From: UBA7803 sp034522075
GTDB lineage: Bacteria > Pseudomonadota > Gammaproteobacteria > Pseudomonadales > Azotimanducaceae
Assembly (NCBI GenBank): GCA_034522075.1
Contig: JAXHLO010000003.1
Coordinates: 1 to 64,000 of the forward strand
Direction: 5' to 3'
DNA length: 64,000 bases
The notes under the pieces were generated by a model that was not told the origin of the DNA, made no database searches, and saw only the letters and a list, made by a program, of their open reading frames with translations. Below are positions 26,874 to 36,861 of this stretch, in pieces. Made by a program: the position numbers and the translations under genes. The stretch's first letter is position 1, and every line of letters starts with the position of its first letter.

Positions 26874-28273
26874 TTCCTGCGTTCGCCGTGGTGGGCCAGC
26901 CCAACAAGGGAAAGAGCAGCATCGTCGCGACTCTGGCCGAGGACGAGCGCATCGCCATCGCGCCGACGCCGGGGACCACCCGCGAGGCCCACCGTTACAC
27001 CCTCAGCATCGACGGCGAACCGCAGTATGAGCTGGTGGATACGCCGGGGTTTCAGCGCGCCCGGGCGGTGCTCGACTGGCTCGAGGCCCGGGCCGGCAGC
27101 GCGCAGGAACGCCCGGCGGTGGTAGCCCGCTTCGTCGCCGAGCACGACAACGACCCGCGTTTTCACGACGAGTGCGAGCTGCTGCGGCCCATCGTCGACG
27201 GTGCCGGGATTCTCTACGTGGTCGACGGCGCCAAGCCCTACGGACCGGAGTACGAACTGGAAATGCAGGTGCTGCAGTGGACGGGCCGGCCGCGTATGGC
27301 GCTGATCAATCTGATCGGTGAGGGCGATTACGTGGAGGAATGGCGTCAGGGTCTCGATCAGTACTTTTCCATCGTTCGCGTGTTCGATGCCATACGCGCG
27401 GACTTCTCGAAACGCCTGGCGTTGCTGCGTGCCTTTGCCGAACTGGACGAAAGCTGGCGCGGGCCCATCGAAAGCGCGGTGGCCGCGCTGACGGCGGAGC
27501 GGGAGCGCCGCCGGCGCCGCGCGGCCGCCGAGATCGCCGACTGCCTCACAGCCAGCATGGCGCAGACCGAGCGCGCACCGCTGAAAGACGCCGATGCCGC
27601 ATCGGCGGACCGGCGCCGGGAGCTCGAAGCGCAGTTGCTGGAGCGATTGCGTGACCGGATCCGCGACCGGGAACGGGACGCCCGCGACCGGGTACAGAGC
27701 ATCTATCGCCACCAGGCCACGCGCCGCGAGGAAGCGGCCACCGAACTGCTGGCCACGGACATATTCACGGCAGAGGGCTGGGAGTTGTTCGGTCTGTCGC
27801 GTACGCAGCTCATCGTCTCCGGAGCCTTGTCCGGCGCCGTGGCCGGGGGCGGCATCGACGTGCTGCTCGGCGGCGCGTCGTTGCTGCTGGGTTCCGGTCT
27901 CGGTGCCGTCATGGGCGGGGCCGGTGCGTGGTTCGGCGGCAATGAACTGGCCCGGGTCAAGGTGCTGGGTCGCTCGCTGGGCGGGCGATTGCTGCAGGTG
28001 GGCCCGGTCAAGGCCCCCAATTTTCCCTGGGTGATGCTGGGGCGGGCCTGGGTGCATCACCGCCTGGTGGCCGAACGCAATCATGCCCGGCGCGAATCAC
28101 TGTCACTGGCCGTGGCTGGTGACGAACACCTGATGGATCAGCTTCCGGAGCGTCTGCGCAAGGATCTGGCCGGGTGTTTCCGCAAGCTGTTCAATGACCC
28201 CCACGACACCGAGGCCCATCAGCGTCTGCGCGATCTGCTGGAGACCTTGCTCGCCCTGGAGGTGGAGGCGTAA
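26870..28273 (+). CDS. DUF3482 GTPase
   Basis: A 467-residue protein with a TRAFAC-type GTPase domain at the N-terminus. It has the P-loop GQPNKGKSS (residues 7-15), the switch I region PTPGTTREAH and the G3 motif DTPG. The usual NKxD is replaced by NLIGEGD. The middle is helical, with Arg/Glu-rich segments (about 195-290). Near residues 318-345 there is a Gly-rich hydrophobic hairpin (SGAVAGGGIDVLLGGASLLL) that could enter the membrane. DUF3482 always accompanies DUF2868, encoded here with a four-base overlap. It probably acts at the inner membrane with that partner. Confidence 0.87.
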   Translation: MIPAFAVVGQPNKGKSSIVATLAEDERIAIAPTPGTTREAHRYTLSIDGEPQYELVDTPGFQRARAVLDWLEARAGSAQERPAVVARFVAEHDNDPRFHDECELLRPIVDGAGILYVVDGAKPYGPEYELEMQVLQWTGRPRMALINLIGEGDYVEEWRQGLDQYFSIVRVFDAIRADFSKRLALLRAFAELDESWRGPIESAVAALTAERERRRRRAAAEIADCLTASMAQTERAPLKDADAASADRRRELEAQLLERLRDRIRDRERDARDRVQSIYRHQATRREEAATELLATDIFTAEGWELFGLSRTQLIVSGALSGAVAGGGIDVLLGGASLLLGSGLGAVMGGAGAWFGGNELARVKVLGRSLGGRLLQVGPVKAPNFPWVMLGRAWVHHRLVAERNHARRESLSLAVAGDEHLMDQLPERLRKDLAGCFRKLFNDPHDTEAHQRLRDLLETLLALEVEA

Positions 28274-28282
28274 AACGTCACC

Positions 28283-28849
28283 ATGACGAGCGGCGCCACC
28301 ACGCCTGATTTCCACGACGAGTTCCTGGCCGGCGGTGTAGCCGTGCGGATCCGTCCCATCCGCCTGGAAGACCGGGAACGCGAGGCGGAGTTCGTGCGCA
28401 GTCTGTCGCCGGCGTCCCGCTACTTCCGCTTTCACTCGGCCCTGCGCGAGTTGACGCCGCAGATGCTCGAACGCTTCACGCGCATCAACTATCCGGACGA
28501 AATGGCCCTGGTGGCGCTCGTGGACGGCGCGGATGGCGAGGAGCAGGTGGGCGTTGCCCGTTACGTGCGCCAATCCGGCAGCGACACCGCGGAGATCGCC
28601 ATCGTCGTTGCCGACGACTGGCAGGGCAGGGGTATTGCCACCCGGCTGCTCACGGATCTGCGGGATGTGGCCCGGCAGGCGGGGATCACGCGCCTGGTCG
28701 CCAGCGTGCTGCGCGAGAACGGCCGCATGCTCGAGCTGGTGCGCCGGCTCGGCTTCAGTGCGCAGGGGGCGGGTGACGAGTTCCGTACCTCACAGCTTGG
28801 CAAACGCGTGACTCCGCCCGCGGATGACTCCCCGCCGGACCGTCAGTAG
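28283..28849 (+). CDS. GNAT-family N-acetyltransferase
   Basis: A 188-residue protein with the GNAT fold. The N-terminal strand is VAVRIRPIRLEDRE, followed by VGVARYVR, the acetyl-CoA loop DDWQGRGIATRLL (Q-x-x-G-x-G) and the C-terminal ENGRMLELVRRLGF. The layout matches the single-domain form of the Pat-like protein acetyltransferase region, but the target is unknown. It begins nine bases after the DUF3482 stop and so may be part of that operon. Confidence 0.85.
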   Translation: MTSGATTPDFHDEFLAGGVAVRIRPIRLEDREREAEFVRSLSPASRYFRFHSALRELTPQMLERFTRINYPDEMALVALVDGADGEEQVGVARYVRQSGSDTAEIAIVVADDWQGRGIATRLLTDLRDVARQAGITRLVASVLRENGRMLELVRRLGFSAQGAGDEFRTSQLGKRVTPPADDSPPDRQ

Positions 28850-28897
28850 TTTGGTCCGGCGCTTCCCTGACCGGGCTGGTAATGATAAAAAGTCTTC

Positions 28898-31336
28898 ATG
28901 GAGAGGGGAGTCTTGGTGCTCTGGTTGCTTCTGACCGGAGCGGCCGCATGGGCGGATGTCACAGTTGAACTGGCGCCGGGGGAAGTCATCGTCCTCGAGC
29001 GTCTCACGGCCGACGATGCGGTTCGCATCGACGGCTTCCTCGATGAACCGGTGTGGCAGAGGATGCCCGCCTATGACGAATTCGTCGTCATCGATCCCGA
29101 TACTCTGGGAGAAACCCGTCACCGCACGCTGATTCGTCTCGCCTATGACGAGCGCGGCCTGTACGTCGGCGCGGACATGCGCCAGCCCGTGGATACCCTG
29201 ATCAAGCGTCTGTCGAGCCGCGATGAACGAGGGCTCACCCGCGACAGCATCAATCTGACCCTGGATACGTCGGGGGAAGGGCGCTACGGGTTCTGGTTCG
29301 GCATCAATCTGGGTGACTCGCTGATGGACGGCACGGTGCTGCCGGAGCGTCAGTTCAGCAACGATTGGGACGGTCCGTGGCGCGGCCGCAGCCAGCAGAC
29401 GGCCACCGGCTGGACCGCCGAGTTCCATATTCCCTGGAGCACCTTGTCCATGCCCTCGGCTGGTGAGGTCCGCCGCATGGGTCTGTACATGTCGCGCAAG
29501 GTGGCCTATCTGGACGAACGCTGGGGCTGGCCCGCGCTGCCGGATACCGTGCCCAAATTCATGTCTGTGCTGCAGCCGGTGCAGATGCGGGGGGTAGCGC
29601 CGCGCCAGCAGTACAACCTCTATCCGTTTCTGGCTGTCTCCCACGACGGCATCGACGATGACATGGAATACCGCGTCGGCACCGACGTGTTCTGGCGGCC
29701 CTCCTCCAACTTTCAGTTGAACGCCACGGTGAATCCGGATTTCGGCAATGTGGAATCCGACGACGTGGTCATCAACCTCACCGCCACCGAGACGTTCTTC
29801 CCGGAGAAACGGCTGTTCTTTCTGGAAGGCCAGGACTTGTTCGTGGCCACACCCCGCGCCGATACCCGAGGCGGCGGTGTCGGCAACTCCGGTTCGCCCT
29901 ACAGCATGCTCTACACTCGACGCATCGGCGGCGTGCCGCGATTTGCCGATACGCCCCCCGGCGTCACCATTCCCAAACGTTCGCGCTTCGCCCCGGTGGA
30001 GCTACTCGGTGCAGCGAAAGTGACGGGTCAGACAGGGGGCATGCGTTACGGCGTCATCGGCGCCTTCGAGGACGAGGTCAGATTCGATGCCCTCGAAGGT
30101 GACCAGCCGCGCCGTCTGCGCCAGGACGGCAATGACTATGGCGTCGTCCGGCTGCTCTATGAAGACAACGCCAGCGGCGCCTATCGGGCGTTGGGGATGT
30201 TGTCCACTGCGGTGCTCAATCCCAGCCGTGATGCTGTAGCGCACGGTGTCGATGGCCACTATCTGACCGCCGACGGCAAATGGAAGCTCGATGGTCAGCT
30301 CATGACATCAAACGTTGACCGCGACATCAGCGACGGCCGTGACGACCGCGGCTACGGCGGTTTCGTCGATCTGGAATACACCTTCCGCCGCGGCATGCAG
30401 CAGCGCTTCGGTGTGGAATACTTCGATGAATCTCTGGACATCAACGACCTGGGATTTCTGGAGCGCAACGACCACTACCGGGTACGCAGTGCCTTCGTAC
30501 TGACCCGCTCCGACATCGACTGGCTGCGCAATTACCAGCTCGATGTCCGCGGTTTCCTGCAGAAGAATCTTTCAGAGAGCCTGTTCAACGGCGGCGGAAT
30601 ATTCGTCACCAACCGTCTGACGTTCCCCAATCTGTCGACATTCACCTCACGGCTGCATTTTTTCCCCGGGCAATACGATGACCTGAACAGCTTCGGCAAC
30701 GGCACCTACCGGGTCGAGGAGCGTGCCGAGGCGTTCGTCTCCTGGCAATCCGATACCACGCGCCCGGTGACTATAGAGCTGGGAGCAGGGGTCTGGCAGG
30801 AGCGTCTCGGCGGGCGAACGGTCAAGAGTGACGCTGAGGTGAGCTGGCGCCCCAATGACCGCTTCAGTCTGAATCTGGAGGTGGCATACCTGGACCGGGA
30901 CGGCTGGCTGCTGCACCAGGCGGATGACCTGTTCGCCACCTTCGCGGCGCAGCAATGGCAGCCGAAACTGTCCATGGACTACTTCCTCGGGCCCCGGCAG
31001 CAACTGCGCCTGGCATTCCAATGGGTGGGCATTCGGGCTCGGGAGGATGAATTTCAGCGCATTCCCCAGACGCCGGGGGACCTCATCCCCATCGACAAAC
31101 CCACCGGCCCCGGCTTCCGGCCGAGCTACGACTTCTCGGTGTCGCAATACAGTTTCCAGGCCCGCTACCGCTGGGAGATCGCGCCGCTTTCCGACATCTT
31201 CCTGGTCTATACCCGCCAGGCAGACCTGAGCGCCGCGCTCGGCGATGACGATTTCGGCGCCGTGTTCAGCAGCGCCTGGGACGAACCGCTGCAGGACGTC
31301 CTGGTGTTCAAGGTCCGCTACCGGCTCGGATCCTAG
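28898..31336 (+). CDS. DUF5916 outer-membrane protein with CBM9-like domain
   Basis: Up to 812 residues. A signal-like hydrophobic start (VLVLWLLLTGAAAWA) leads into a CBM9-like beta sandwich at about residues 40-220 (AVRIDGFLDEPVWQ, LIRLAYDERGLYVGADM). The DUF5916 domain follows, with its hallmark PDFGNVESDDVVINLTATE and FFPEKRLFFLEG, and then a long run of alternating strands ending in VFKVRYRLGS, typical of a barrel. The ATG at 28898 has no ribosome-binding site, but GGAGAGGGGAG lies just upstream of an in-frame TTG (28913) and GTG (28916), which may be the real start. Function of DUF5916 is unknown; a role at the outer membrane in sugar or polymer handling is inferred. Confidence 0.85.
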   Translation: MERGVLVLWLLLTGAAAWADVTVELAPGEVIVLERLTADDAVRIDGFLDEPVWQRMPAYDEFVVIDPDTLGETRHRTLIRLAYDERGLYVGADMRQPVDTLIKRLSSRDERGLTRDSINLTLDTSGEGRYGFWFGINLGDSLMDGTVLPERQFSNDWDGPWRGRSQQTATGWTAEFHIPWSTLSMPSAGEVRRMGLYMSRKVAYLDERWGWPALPDTVPKFMSVLQPVQMRGVAPRQQYNLYPFLAVSHDGIDDDMEYRVGTDVFWRPSSNFQLNATVNPDFGNVESDDVVINLTATETFFPEKRLFFLEGQDLFVATPRADTRGGGVGNSGSPYSMLYTRRIGGVPRFADTPPGVTIPKRSRFAPVELLGAAKVTGQTGGMRYGVIGAFEDEVRFDALEGDQPRRLRQDGNDYGVVRLLYEDNASGAYRALGMLSTAVLNPSRDAVAHGVDGHYLTADGKWKLDGQLMTSNVDRDISDGRDDRGYGGFVDLEYTFRRGMQQRFGVEYFDESLDINDLGFLERNDHYRVRSAFVLTRSDIDWLRNYQLDVRGFLQKNLSESLFNGGGIFVTNRLTFPNLSTFTSRLHFFPGQYDDLNSFGNGTYRVEERAEAFVSWQSDTTRPVTIELGAGVWQERLGGRTVKSDAEVSWRPNDRFSLNLEVAYLDRDGWLLHQADDLFATFAAQQWQPKLSMDYFLGPRQQLRLAFQWVGIRAREDEFQRIPQTPGDLIPIDKPTGPGFRPSYDFSVSQYSFQARYRWEIAPLSDIFLVYTRQADLSAALGDDDFGAVFSSAWDEPLQDVLVFKVRYRLGS

Positions 31337-31349
31337 CTGCTCCGGGGTA

Positions 31350-32822
31350 CTAAGCCGCTCCCGAGCGCAGCAGGTTGAAGAACTCGCGCCGCGTTTTCGG
31401 CCCGTAGGTGGCATAGCTGGGATTTCTGCGCTCCGCGTAGTCGGCGCGCGCTGTGGAGATCCGGTCGGCGCCGGCCCGCAGCTTCACTTCCTCGGCGCTG
31501 ATCTCATAGGGCACCGTGGCGTTCAGGCCGAACACCTTGGCACGCAGCTCGGGTGTGATTTCCGGGTAGCCGTGGGTTTCCCGCAAAGGCTCGGCAATCT
31601 GAAACGTACGGAACGCCTGAATCTGATCCTGGGGTGAGCCGTACCAGATGGAATCGGTGCCCCACAGCACGTTGTCCGGCCCCACGTACTTGAACAGCTT
31701 ACCCAGGGCATGGGCGGCATGGTCCGGCTCGCGCATGAGGAAACGCCAGGTGCTGCCCAGTTCGGCGTAGACGTTGCTGCCGGGTTCGATGCCGTTGTCC
31801 AGCAGGGACTGGATCAGGGTGTCAATGCCGTCGCGGCCGCCGCCGGGTTCGAAGGGGCGCTCCGGTTCGCCGGCCACATACCCTGAGTGATAGACGATGA
31901 ACGCGACGTCCGGATACTGCCGGGCTACCACGCCGATGTCGCGGCACTGGCTGTACTCATAGGCCTGTTCCGACAACGGCAGACCTTTGTGGATGCAGAT
32001 GACCTTGACCCCCAGGTCGCGGGCCCGCTCGATGAAGCGCAGGCCGTCGTCATCCGACAGCCAGTAGCCGCCGCCGGGGCCGAACTGGGTGTAGGTCTTC
32101 CAGGCACTGACCTTCCAGTCCCGGGCCAGGCTTTCCATGCGCTCCACATCGCCCTCCTGGTTGGGGTTCACCCGGCCGTGCAGCATGAGCCGGTGGGTGC
32201 CCTCCATCTCGTCGACGATGCGGCGCACCGCGTCGGCGGATTCGATGGTCACCGGCTCGGCGTCCGGCGCGGAAGGTACGAACGACAGCACCATCATGTC
32301 CGTGTCCGAGTCGAGGAAGACGTCCTTGACGAACTCGTCCGGGCCCAGGCACTGGAGATAGGCCAGCTCGTCGTCGGCAGCGCCGTCAGCGCAGTCGGCC
32401 TTGGGCATGCCGGCAAACGGTCTGGCGAAATCGGGGATCTGCTCGAGCCACTTGCCGGTCGGGTCTACATAATGGCCCTGAACGTCGAAGATGAATTCCT
32501 CGCCATCTACCGAGGCGGCCGCGAGCTGGTCGTCGAAAGCGGCGTCCGCCGGTACTTCGAAAAACCCGCCGAGCTTGCCGGCCGCCGCATTCACCTGGTT
32601 CATGGCCAGCAGCGTGGTGGCGGCACCGCAGCCTGAGATGAGAAAGTTTCTGCGGCTGCGGCCCACGCGCCGGGCGTTGGCGGTGGCACTCGTGAGTGCC
32701 GCGCGGTTGCCCAGCCGGTTGGCTTTCGACAAAGGTACCGGCTCGAACTCACCGTTAGAGGTGGTATCGATCTTGATGGGCAGCTTGAGGCCGTCGGGGT
32801 CGCGATCCTGGCAGGTGTCCAT
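31350..32822 (-). CDS. Tat-exported amidohydrolase (TIM-barrel, Amidohydro_2)
   Basis: A 490-residue protein. A long N-terminus precedes a twin-arginine signal (SRRNFLISGCGAATTLLAM, from about residue 56). The barrel begins at FIFDVQGHYVDP, with the first metal-binding His, continues through VICIHKGLPL and FIVYHSGYV, and ends with VLWGTDSIWYGSP, which holds the catalytic Asp. This is the order of the decarboxylase/hydrolase branch (Amidohydro_2). GGGGAGA precedes the ATG. It probably acts outside the cytoplasm. Divergent from the kinase gene with a 58-base gap. The substrate is not known. Confidence 0.85.
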   Translation of the reverse strand: MDTCQDRDPDGLKLPIKIDTTSNGEFEPVPLSKANRLGNRAALTSATANARRVGRSRRNFLISGCGAATTLLAMNQVNAAAGKLGGFFEVPADAAFDDQLAAASVDGEEFIFDVQGHYVDPTGKWLEQIPDFARPFAGMPKADCADGAADDELAYLQCLGPDEFVKDVFLDSDTDMMVLSFVPSAPDAEPVTIESADAVRRIVDEMEGTHRLMLHGRVNPNQEGDVERMESLARDWKVSAWKTYTQFGPGGGYWLSDDDGLRFIERARDLGVKVICIHKGLPLSEQAYEYSQCRDIGVVARQYPDVAFIVYHSGYVAGEPERPFEPGGGRDGIDTLIQSLLDNGIEPGSNVYAELGSTWRFLMREPDHAAHALGKLFKYVGPDNVLWGTDSIWYGSPQDQIQAFRTFQIAEPLRETHGYPEITPELRAKVFGLNATVPYEISAEEVKLRAGADRISTARADYAERRNPSYATYGPKTRREFFNLLRSGAA

Positions 32823-32880
32823 AGTTGTCTCCCCTGATTGTGTGCCTATGGTAACCCGCTGGCCGGGCCGGGGTAGAGCA

Positions 32881-34248
32881 ATGCCCGGCCAGCCTGACTA
32901 CACTATCGTAATGGATGACGACGCCACCATCGTAGTCGACCGGGGCCGGCCGCAACCGAGCGATGAATTGACCTCCGGCACGGTGGTCAACCGCCGCTTC
33001 GTCATCGAAGACGTGTTGGGGCGCGGCGGCATGGGCGTGGTGTATCGCGCCAAAGACCTGCGCAAGGAGGAAACCGGCGACCGGGATCCTTACGTGGCCC
33101 TCAAGGTGCTCTCCGATGAGTTCCGCCGTGACCCGAAGATGGCAGTGGCCCTGCAGCGGGAGGCCCGCAAGGCCCAGTCACTGGCTCACCCCAATATCGC
33201 CACGGTTTACGACTTCGACCGCGACGACAACATCGTCTACCTCACCATGGAGGAGCTCGATGGTCAGCCGCTCGACGAGGTCATCCGCGAACACCCTGAG
33301 GGCATGCCGCGCAGTGAAGCCCTGCAGATCATCCGCGGCATGTGCCTGGGGCTGGCTTATGCGCACAACAAGAACATCATTCATTCCGACTTCAAGCCCG
33401 GCAACGTCTTCCTCACCGCCGCCGGGCAGACCCGCATTCTCGACTTCGGTATCGCTCGCGCGGCGCCGGCCGGTCATGTGGAAGCCTCGGAGACCACCCA
33501 GTTCGATGCCGGAGAGTTGGGGGCACTGACGCCATCCTATGCGTCCTGTGAGATGTTCGAGGGTAAAGATCCGCATCCCGCCGACGATGTCTATGCCCTG
33601 GCCATCGTTACCTATCAACTGCTGGTGGGCCGTCATCCGTTCAACAGCGTACCGGCACCTCAGGCCCGTAATCAGGGTCTGGAGCCGGCGCCGTCGCGTG
33701 CCCTCAAGCGCCGTGAATGGCGGGCGATCCGCCGCGGCCTGGCGTTCGACCGGGAATCCCGCAGCCAGCATGCCTCAGAGTTTCTGCGTGAACTGGAGGG
33801 CGGTTCCCGCCTCAAGCTGGTGGCCGGTATCGCCGTGATCCTCGGGGTGCTGTTTGCCGGCTACGTGGGTTACGTGCAGTTTCAGGAAAGTGTCCGGGCC
33901 TCGCCGGACATCGCTTTCGAACGTCTGCCCGCGGATACCCAGGCGGAGATCAACCGCCTGCTGGAAGAAGGCGCCACTTTTGAGCGCTTTGGCGATGCCG
34001 GCTCCGCGCTGACGCTCTATCGCGATGCCTATGAAATGCATCCGCGCAACAAGCGCGTGGTCGAGGCGCTCGAGAGCCTGCTCACGGATCTCTCCCGGCG
34101 GGCGGCGGACAGCGGGGACCCGGCCGATCTACAGCGCCTGCAGGAGAACCTCGAGGCTGTGATGGCCACGGATGATTTCCTCGAGAACCGCGCGGCCCTG
34201 GCGCGGGCCCGGCAGCGCGTCAGCGAGGCGCTCAACGACGCCGGCTGA
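32881..34248 (+). CDS. Membrane-anchored Ser/Thr protein kinase
   Basis: A 455-residue Hanks-type kinase. Visible motifs are the Gly loop GRGGMGVVYRA (residues 47-57), the ATP lysine (Lys75 in VALKVL), the catalytic loop HSDFKPGN (Asp170) and the DFG at 188-190. The usual HRD is HSD, so it is a non-RD kinase, and the APE region is SYASCE. One membrane helix follows at about 311-333, and a periplasmic tail with helical repeats (TPR-like, about 350-450) could sense a signal. Membrane kinases of this type phosphorylate FHA-bound partners and are opposed by PP2C phosphatases; both types are encoded at 39713-41586. The convergent hydrolase overlaps its last 17 bases. Confidence 0.9.
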   Translation: MPGQPDYTIVMDDDATIVVDRGRPQPSDELTSGTVVNRRFVIEDVLGRGGMGVVYRAKDLRKEETGDRDPYVALKVLSDEFRRDPKMAVALQREARKAQSLAHPNIATVYDFDRDDNIVYLTMEELDGQPLDEVIREHPEGMPRSEALQIIRGMCLGLAYAHNKNIIHSDFKPGNVFLTAAGQTRILDFGIARAAPAGHVEASETTQFDAGELGALTPSYASCEMFEGKDPHPADDVYALAIVTYQLLVGRHPFNSVPAPQARNQGLEPAPSRALKRREWRAIRRGLAFDRESRSQHASEFLRELEGGSRLKLVAGIAVILGVLFAGYVGYVQFQESVRASPDIAFERLPADTQAEINRLLEEGATFERFGDAGSALTLYRDAYEMHPRNKRVVEALESLLTDLSRRAADSGDPADLQRLQENLEAVMATDDFLENRAALARARQRVSEALNDAG

Positions 34249-35083
34249 GATACTGCTCCACGTCGTCGAGCAGATCCGGCCAGCGATCCACCCAGCAGCA
34301 GTAATGATCGAACCCGGCCAGTGTGCGCAGTGATCCCGCCGGAAGCTTTTCCGCCATGGCGCGGTGTATGGCCGGCGGCACGTTGTCGTCCGCGGCACCG
34401 CTGTAGTGCAGATGGAAGAGGTCGTCGCGGGTAAGTGTCATGGCGGCTGGATTGAGCGAGCCGGTCAATGGGGTATAGCCGTGCCGCCTCGTCCATGCAT
34501 CGGTATCCAGGTTGGCGGCCAGGGTGACTACGGCGTCCACTTCGGTCAGCCGATCCGCCAGCAGCAATCCCAGAACACCGCCGCCGCTGTAGCCGATGAG
34601 CACCACGTCGCGGTACCGGCCGTCGGCCAGGATGCGCCGGATGGCTGCCGCCATGCTGTCCACCACGGCTTGCGAATAGCGCTCGATGGTCCACATCCGC
34701 GCGTCGCAGCCGTCCTGCAGGCCGTGATAGCAGGGCCGCCCAAGCAGCACGGCCGAGCGCGGGTCGCGCTGCATGAGTGCCAGGGTGAGCGGCTGACGCG
34801 GGGTGGGGTCTGCTGCAATGACCGCAGGCCGCGGGAACGGAGTGCCGTCGCTGGCAAGATAGATGTGCAGCCGGTCGCCGCGGTGGTCGAGCGCCGTCCC
34901 GGCATAGGTTCTGTGCCGAAAGCCGGCACCGGCCACCTCGCCGATGGTGAATCCCGCTGCGCGGGCCGCGCTGTCGAACCGCGCGGCGGGCGTTTGCCCC
35001 GCGCAGCCGGCGAGCAGCGCCGCGGCGATGACGAGGCTTACGATTCTGTTAACTGTTTCATGCACCTTTGCTTTGACATTCAT
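34232..35083 (-). CDS. Secreted alpha/beta hydrolase lipoprotein
   Basis: A 283-residue protein. The signal peptide ends in a lipobox (AAALLAGCAG), so it is a lipoprotein. The nucleophile elbow is GYSGGG (LIGYSGGGVLGLLL), and the likely catalytic His is in GFDHYCCW. Further signatures are the PLTLALMQRDPRSAVL core strand and PCYHGLQDGCDARMW, with a pair of Cys that may form a disulfide. It resembles poly(3-hydroxybutyrate) depolymerase-like or esterase-like proteins without an assigned substrate. The ATG at 35083 gives the signal peptide; a start 42 bases upstream adds only unconserved residues. Divergent from the caspase-like gene by 52 bases. Confidence 0.8.
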   Translation of the reverse strand: MNVKAKVHETVNRIVSLVIAAALLAGCAGQTPAARFDSAARAAGFTIGEVAGAGFRHRTYAGTALDHRGDRLHIYLASDGTPFPRPAVIAADPTPRQPLTLALMQRDPRSAVLLGRPCYHGLQDGCDARMWTIERYSQAVVDSMAAAIRRILADGRYRDVVLIGYSGGGVLGLLLADRLTEVDAVVTLAANLDTDAWTRRHGYTPLTGSLNPAAMTLTRDDLFHLHYSGAADDNVPPAIHRAMAEKLPAGSLRTLAGFDHYCCWVDRWPDLLDDVEQYLSRRR

Positions 35084-35135
35084 CAGCTTACGGCGCAAAT
35101 TGCACCAGGTTTTCACGGCTCCCACGGGTGTTCCT

Positions 35136-36779
35136 ATGTCTCAGGCAGCAGGTCTGCGCACCACGCTGGTCATGGTCCTCGGCCTCACGGCTGCCCCGGC
35201 AGCCGCTGCCGAAGAGCCGCAGTCTGCCATGGAAGGCTATCAGGAGGTGGCCAAGCTGCACGTGGTTGATTGCCTGTTGCCGGGTCAGGTGCGGCGCCTG
35301 GGTAACCGTACCTATGTGACGCCGCGCCGCCCGATCAAGACCACGGCCGCCGACTGCAATATCCGCGGCGGCGAATACACCGCCTATGACCGGGCCGACT
35401 ACAAGTCGGCGCTGAAGGTCTGGATGCCGGCCGCCGAATCCGGCGACCCCGAGGCCCAGACCAATGTGGGCGAAATCTTCGAAAAGGGCCTGGGCGACGA
35501 GCCCAACTACGAGGCCGCCGCCCACTGGTATCAGCAGGCCGCGGAACAGGGTTACGGCCGCGCCCAGTTCAACCTCGGTACGCTCTACGAGCAGGGGCTG
35601 GGTGTCGAGCAGAACACCATGACCGCGCTGAACTGGTACCGCCAGGCCTGGGGCATCGAGGAAGACAGCGTCATGTTCGCCTCGGCGGCGCGACGGGAGC
35701 GCGAGGAACTCGAGCGCCGGCTGGAAAAGACCGTCGAAGAAAAGCAGTCGCAGATCGAGGTGCTCAATCAGCGTTTGCGGCAACTCGAGGAGAAGCTCAA
35801 CGCCACCACCGAACGCAGTGCCGACGCTCAGGCGGAAGCGAGCACCCTGAAGACCCTGATTGCGCAGCTCGAAGAGCAGCGCCAGGAAAGCGAACAGCAA
35901 CTTGCCGGTCTGGCTGACGCCGCCCCGGAGCGGGACGGGCCGCGCACCCGCGAGCCCCGGAAGGCCGAGCCGTTGCAGCCCCAGGGCGAAGCCGAGGAGC
36001 GTTTGTACGGCGATCTGTCGCTGGGCTCTTACTATGCCTTGCTCATCGGCAATGAGCACTACGGCGAACTGGAGGATCTGGAAACACCGCTGTCCGATCT
36101 GCGCCGGGCGGAACAGGTGCTGAAGGAGAAATACGGGTTCACCGTGTTCACCATCGCCGACGGCGACAACATCGAGGTCATGCGCGCCATCAACGACCTC
36201 TACGACATCGTCGGACCGGAAGATAATCTGCTGATTTTCTATGCCGGGCACGGCAACCGCCTGACCACCGGCGGCACGGAAACCGGCTACTGGCTGCCGT
36301 CGAACGCCGAACCGCCGCCGCGCAACACCTATTGGGTGGCCAACGAGTTCGTCACCGGGCATCTGTCCCGCATCAAGGCGAAACGGGTGCTGGTGGTGGC
36401 GGATTCCTGCTATGCCGGATTGCTGTCGCGGGAGCCCAGCTTTCTGCTGCTCGGCGAGGACGGCCCCAGCTATGACGACATGGATTTCCTGCGCTTCAAG
36501 CTCGACAAACGCTCCCGGCTCCTGCTGTCGTCGGGCGGCGACCGCCCCGTGCTCGATGAAGGCGGCGGCGAGCACTCGGTTTTCGCCAAGGCATTCTTCG
36601 ACGAGTTGGAAAATAATAGTGAGTTGATGCCCAGTCCGGAGCTGTTTCTGCGTGTCCGGAAGCGGGTAAGCGACGCCGCGGCGGATCTGGCCTTCGACCA
36701 GGCGCCGGAGTTCAAGACCATCAAAGCAGCAGGACACGAGGTCGGCGACTTCTTTTTCGTCCCGGCTGATCTGCGCTGA
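35136..36779 (+). CDS. Secreted caspase-like peptidase (C14) with Sel1 repeats and coiled coil
   Basis: A 547-residue protein. A signal peptide (MVLGLTAAPAAAAEE) is followed by two or three Sel1-like repeats (about residues 88-170, with GDPEAQTNVGEIFEKGLG and GYGRAQFNLGTLYEQGLG). A coiled coil rich in Glu and Gln lies at about 180-270, and a C14 caspase domain at about 297-540. The catalytic pair is clear: His372 in FYAGHGN and Cys425 in VADSCYAG. The domain starts at YYALLIGNEHYG. Bacterial caspase-like proteins usually cleave after Arg/Lys and take part in stress or defence; this one is exported, so it probably acts in the periplasm. The gene immediately downstream encodes an autotransporter. 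Confidence 0.9.
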   Translation: MSQAAGLRTTLVMVLGLTAAPAAAAEEPQSAMEGYQEVAKLHVVDCLLPGQVRRLGNRTYVTPRRPIKTTAADCNIRGGEYTAYDRADYKSALKVWMPAAESGDPEAQTNVGEIFEKGLGDEPNYEAAAHWYQQAAEQGYGRAQFNLGTLYEQGLGVEQNTMTALNWYRQAWGIEEDSVMFASAARREREELERRLEKTVEEKQSQIEVLNQRLRQLEEKLNATTERSADAQAEASTLKTLIAQLEEQRQESEQQLAGLADAAPERDGPRTREPRKAEPLQPQGEAEERLYGDLSLGSYYALLIGNEHYGELEDLETPLSDLRRAEQVLKEKYGFTVFTIADGDNIEVMRAINDLYDIVGPEDNLLIFYAGHGNRLTTGGTETGYWLPSNAEPPPRNTYWVANEFVTGHLSRIKAKRVLVVADSCYAGLLSREPSFLLLGEDGPSYDDMDFLRFKLDKRSRLLLSSGGDRPVLDEGGGEHSVFAKAFFDELENNSELMPSPELFLRVRKRVSDAAADLAFDQAPEFKTIKAAGHEVGDFFFVPADLR

Positions 36780-36861
36780 AGCTCGCCGGCTGAGACTGCC
36801 GGCCATCCCTGGCTGAAGCGGCCGGGGGGTGGCCGATTCGATAATGGAGGGGATAGCGATA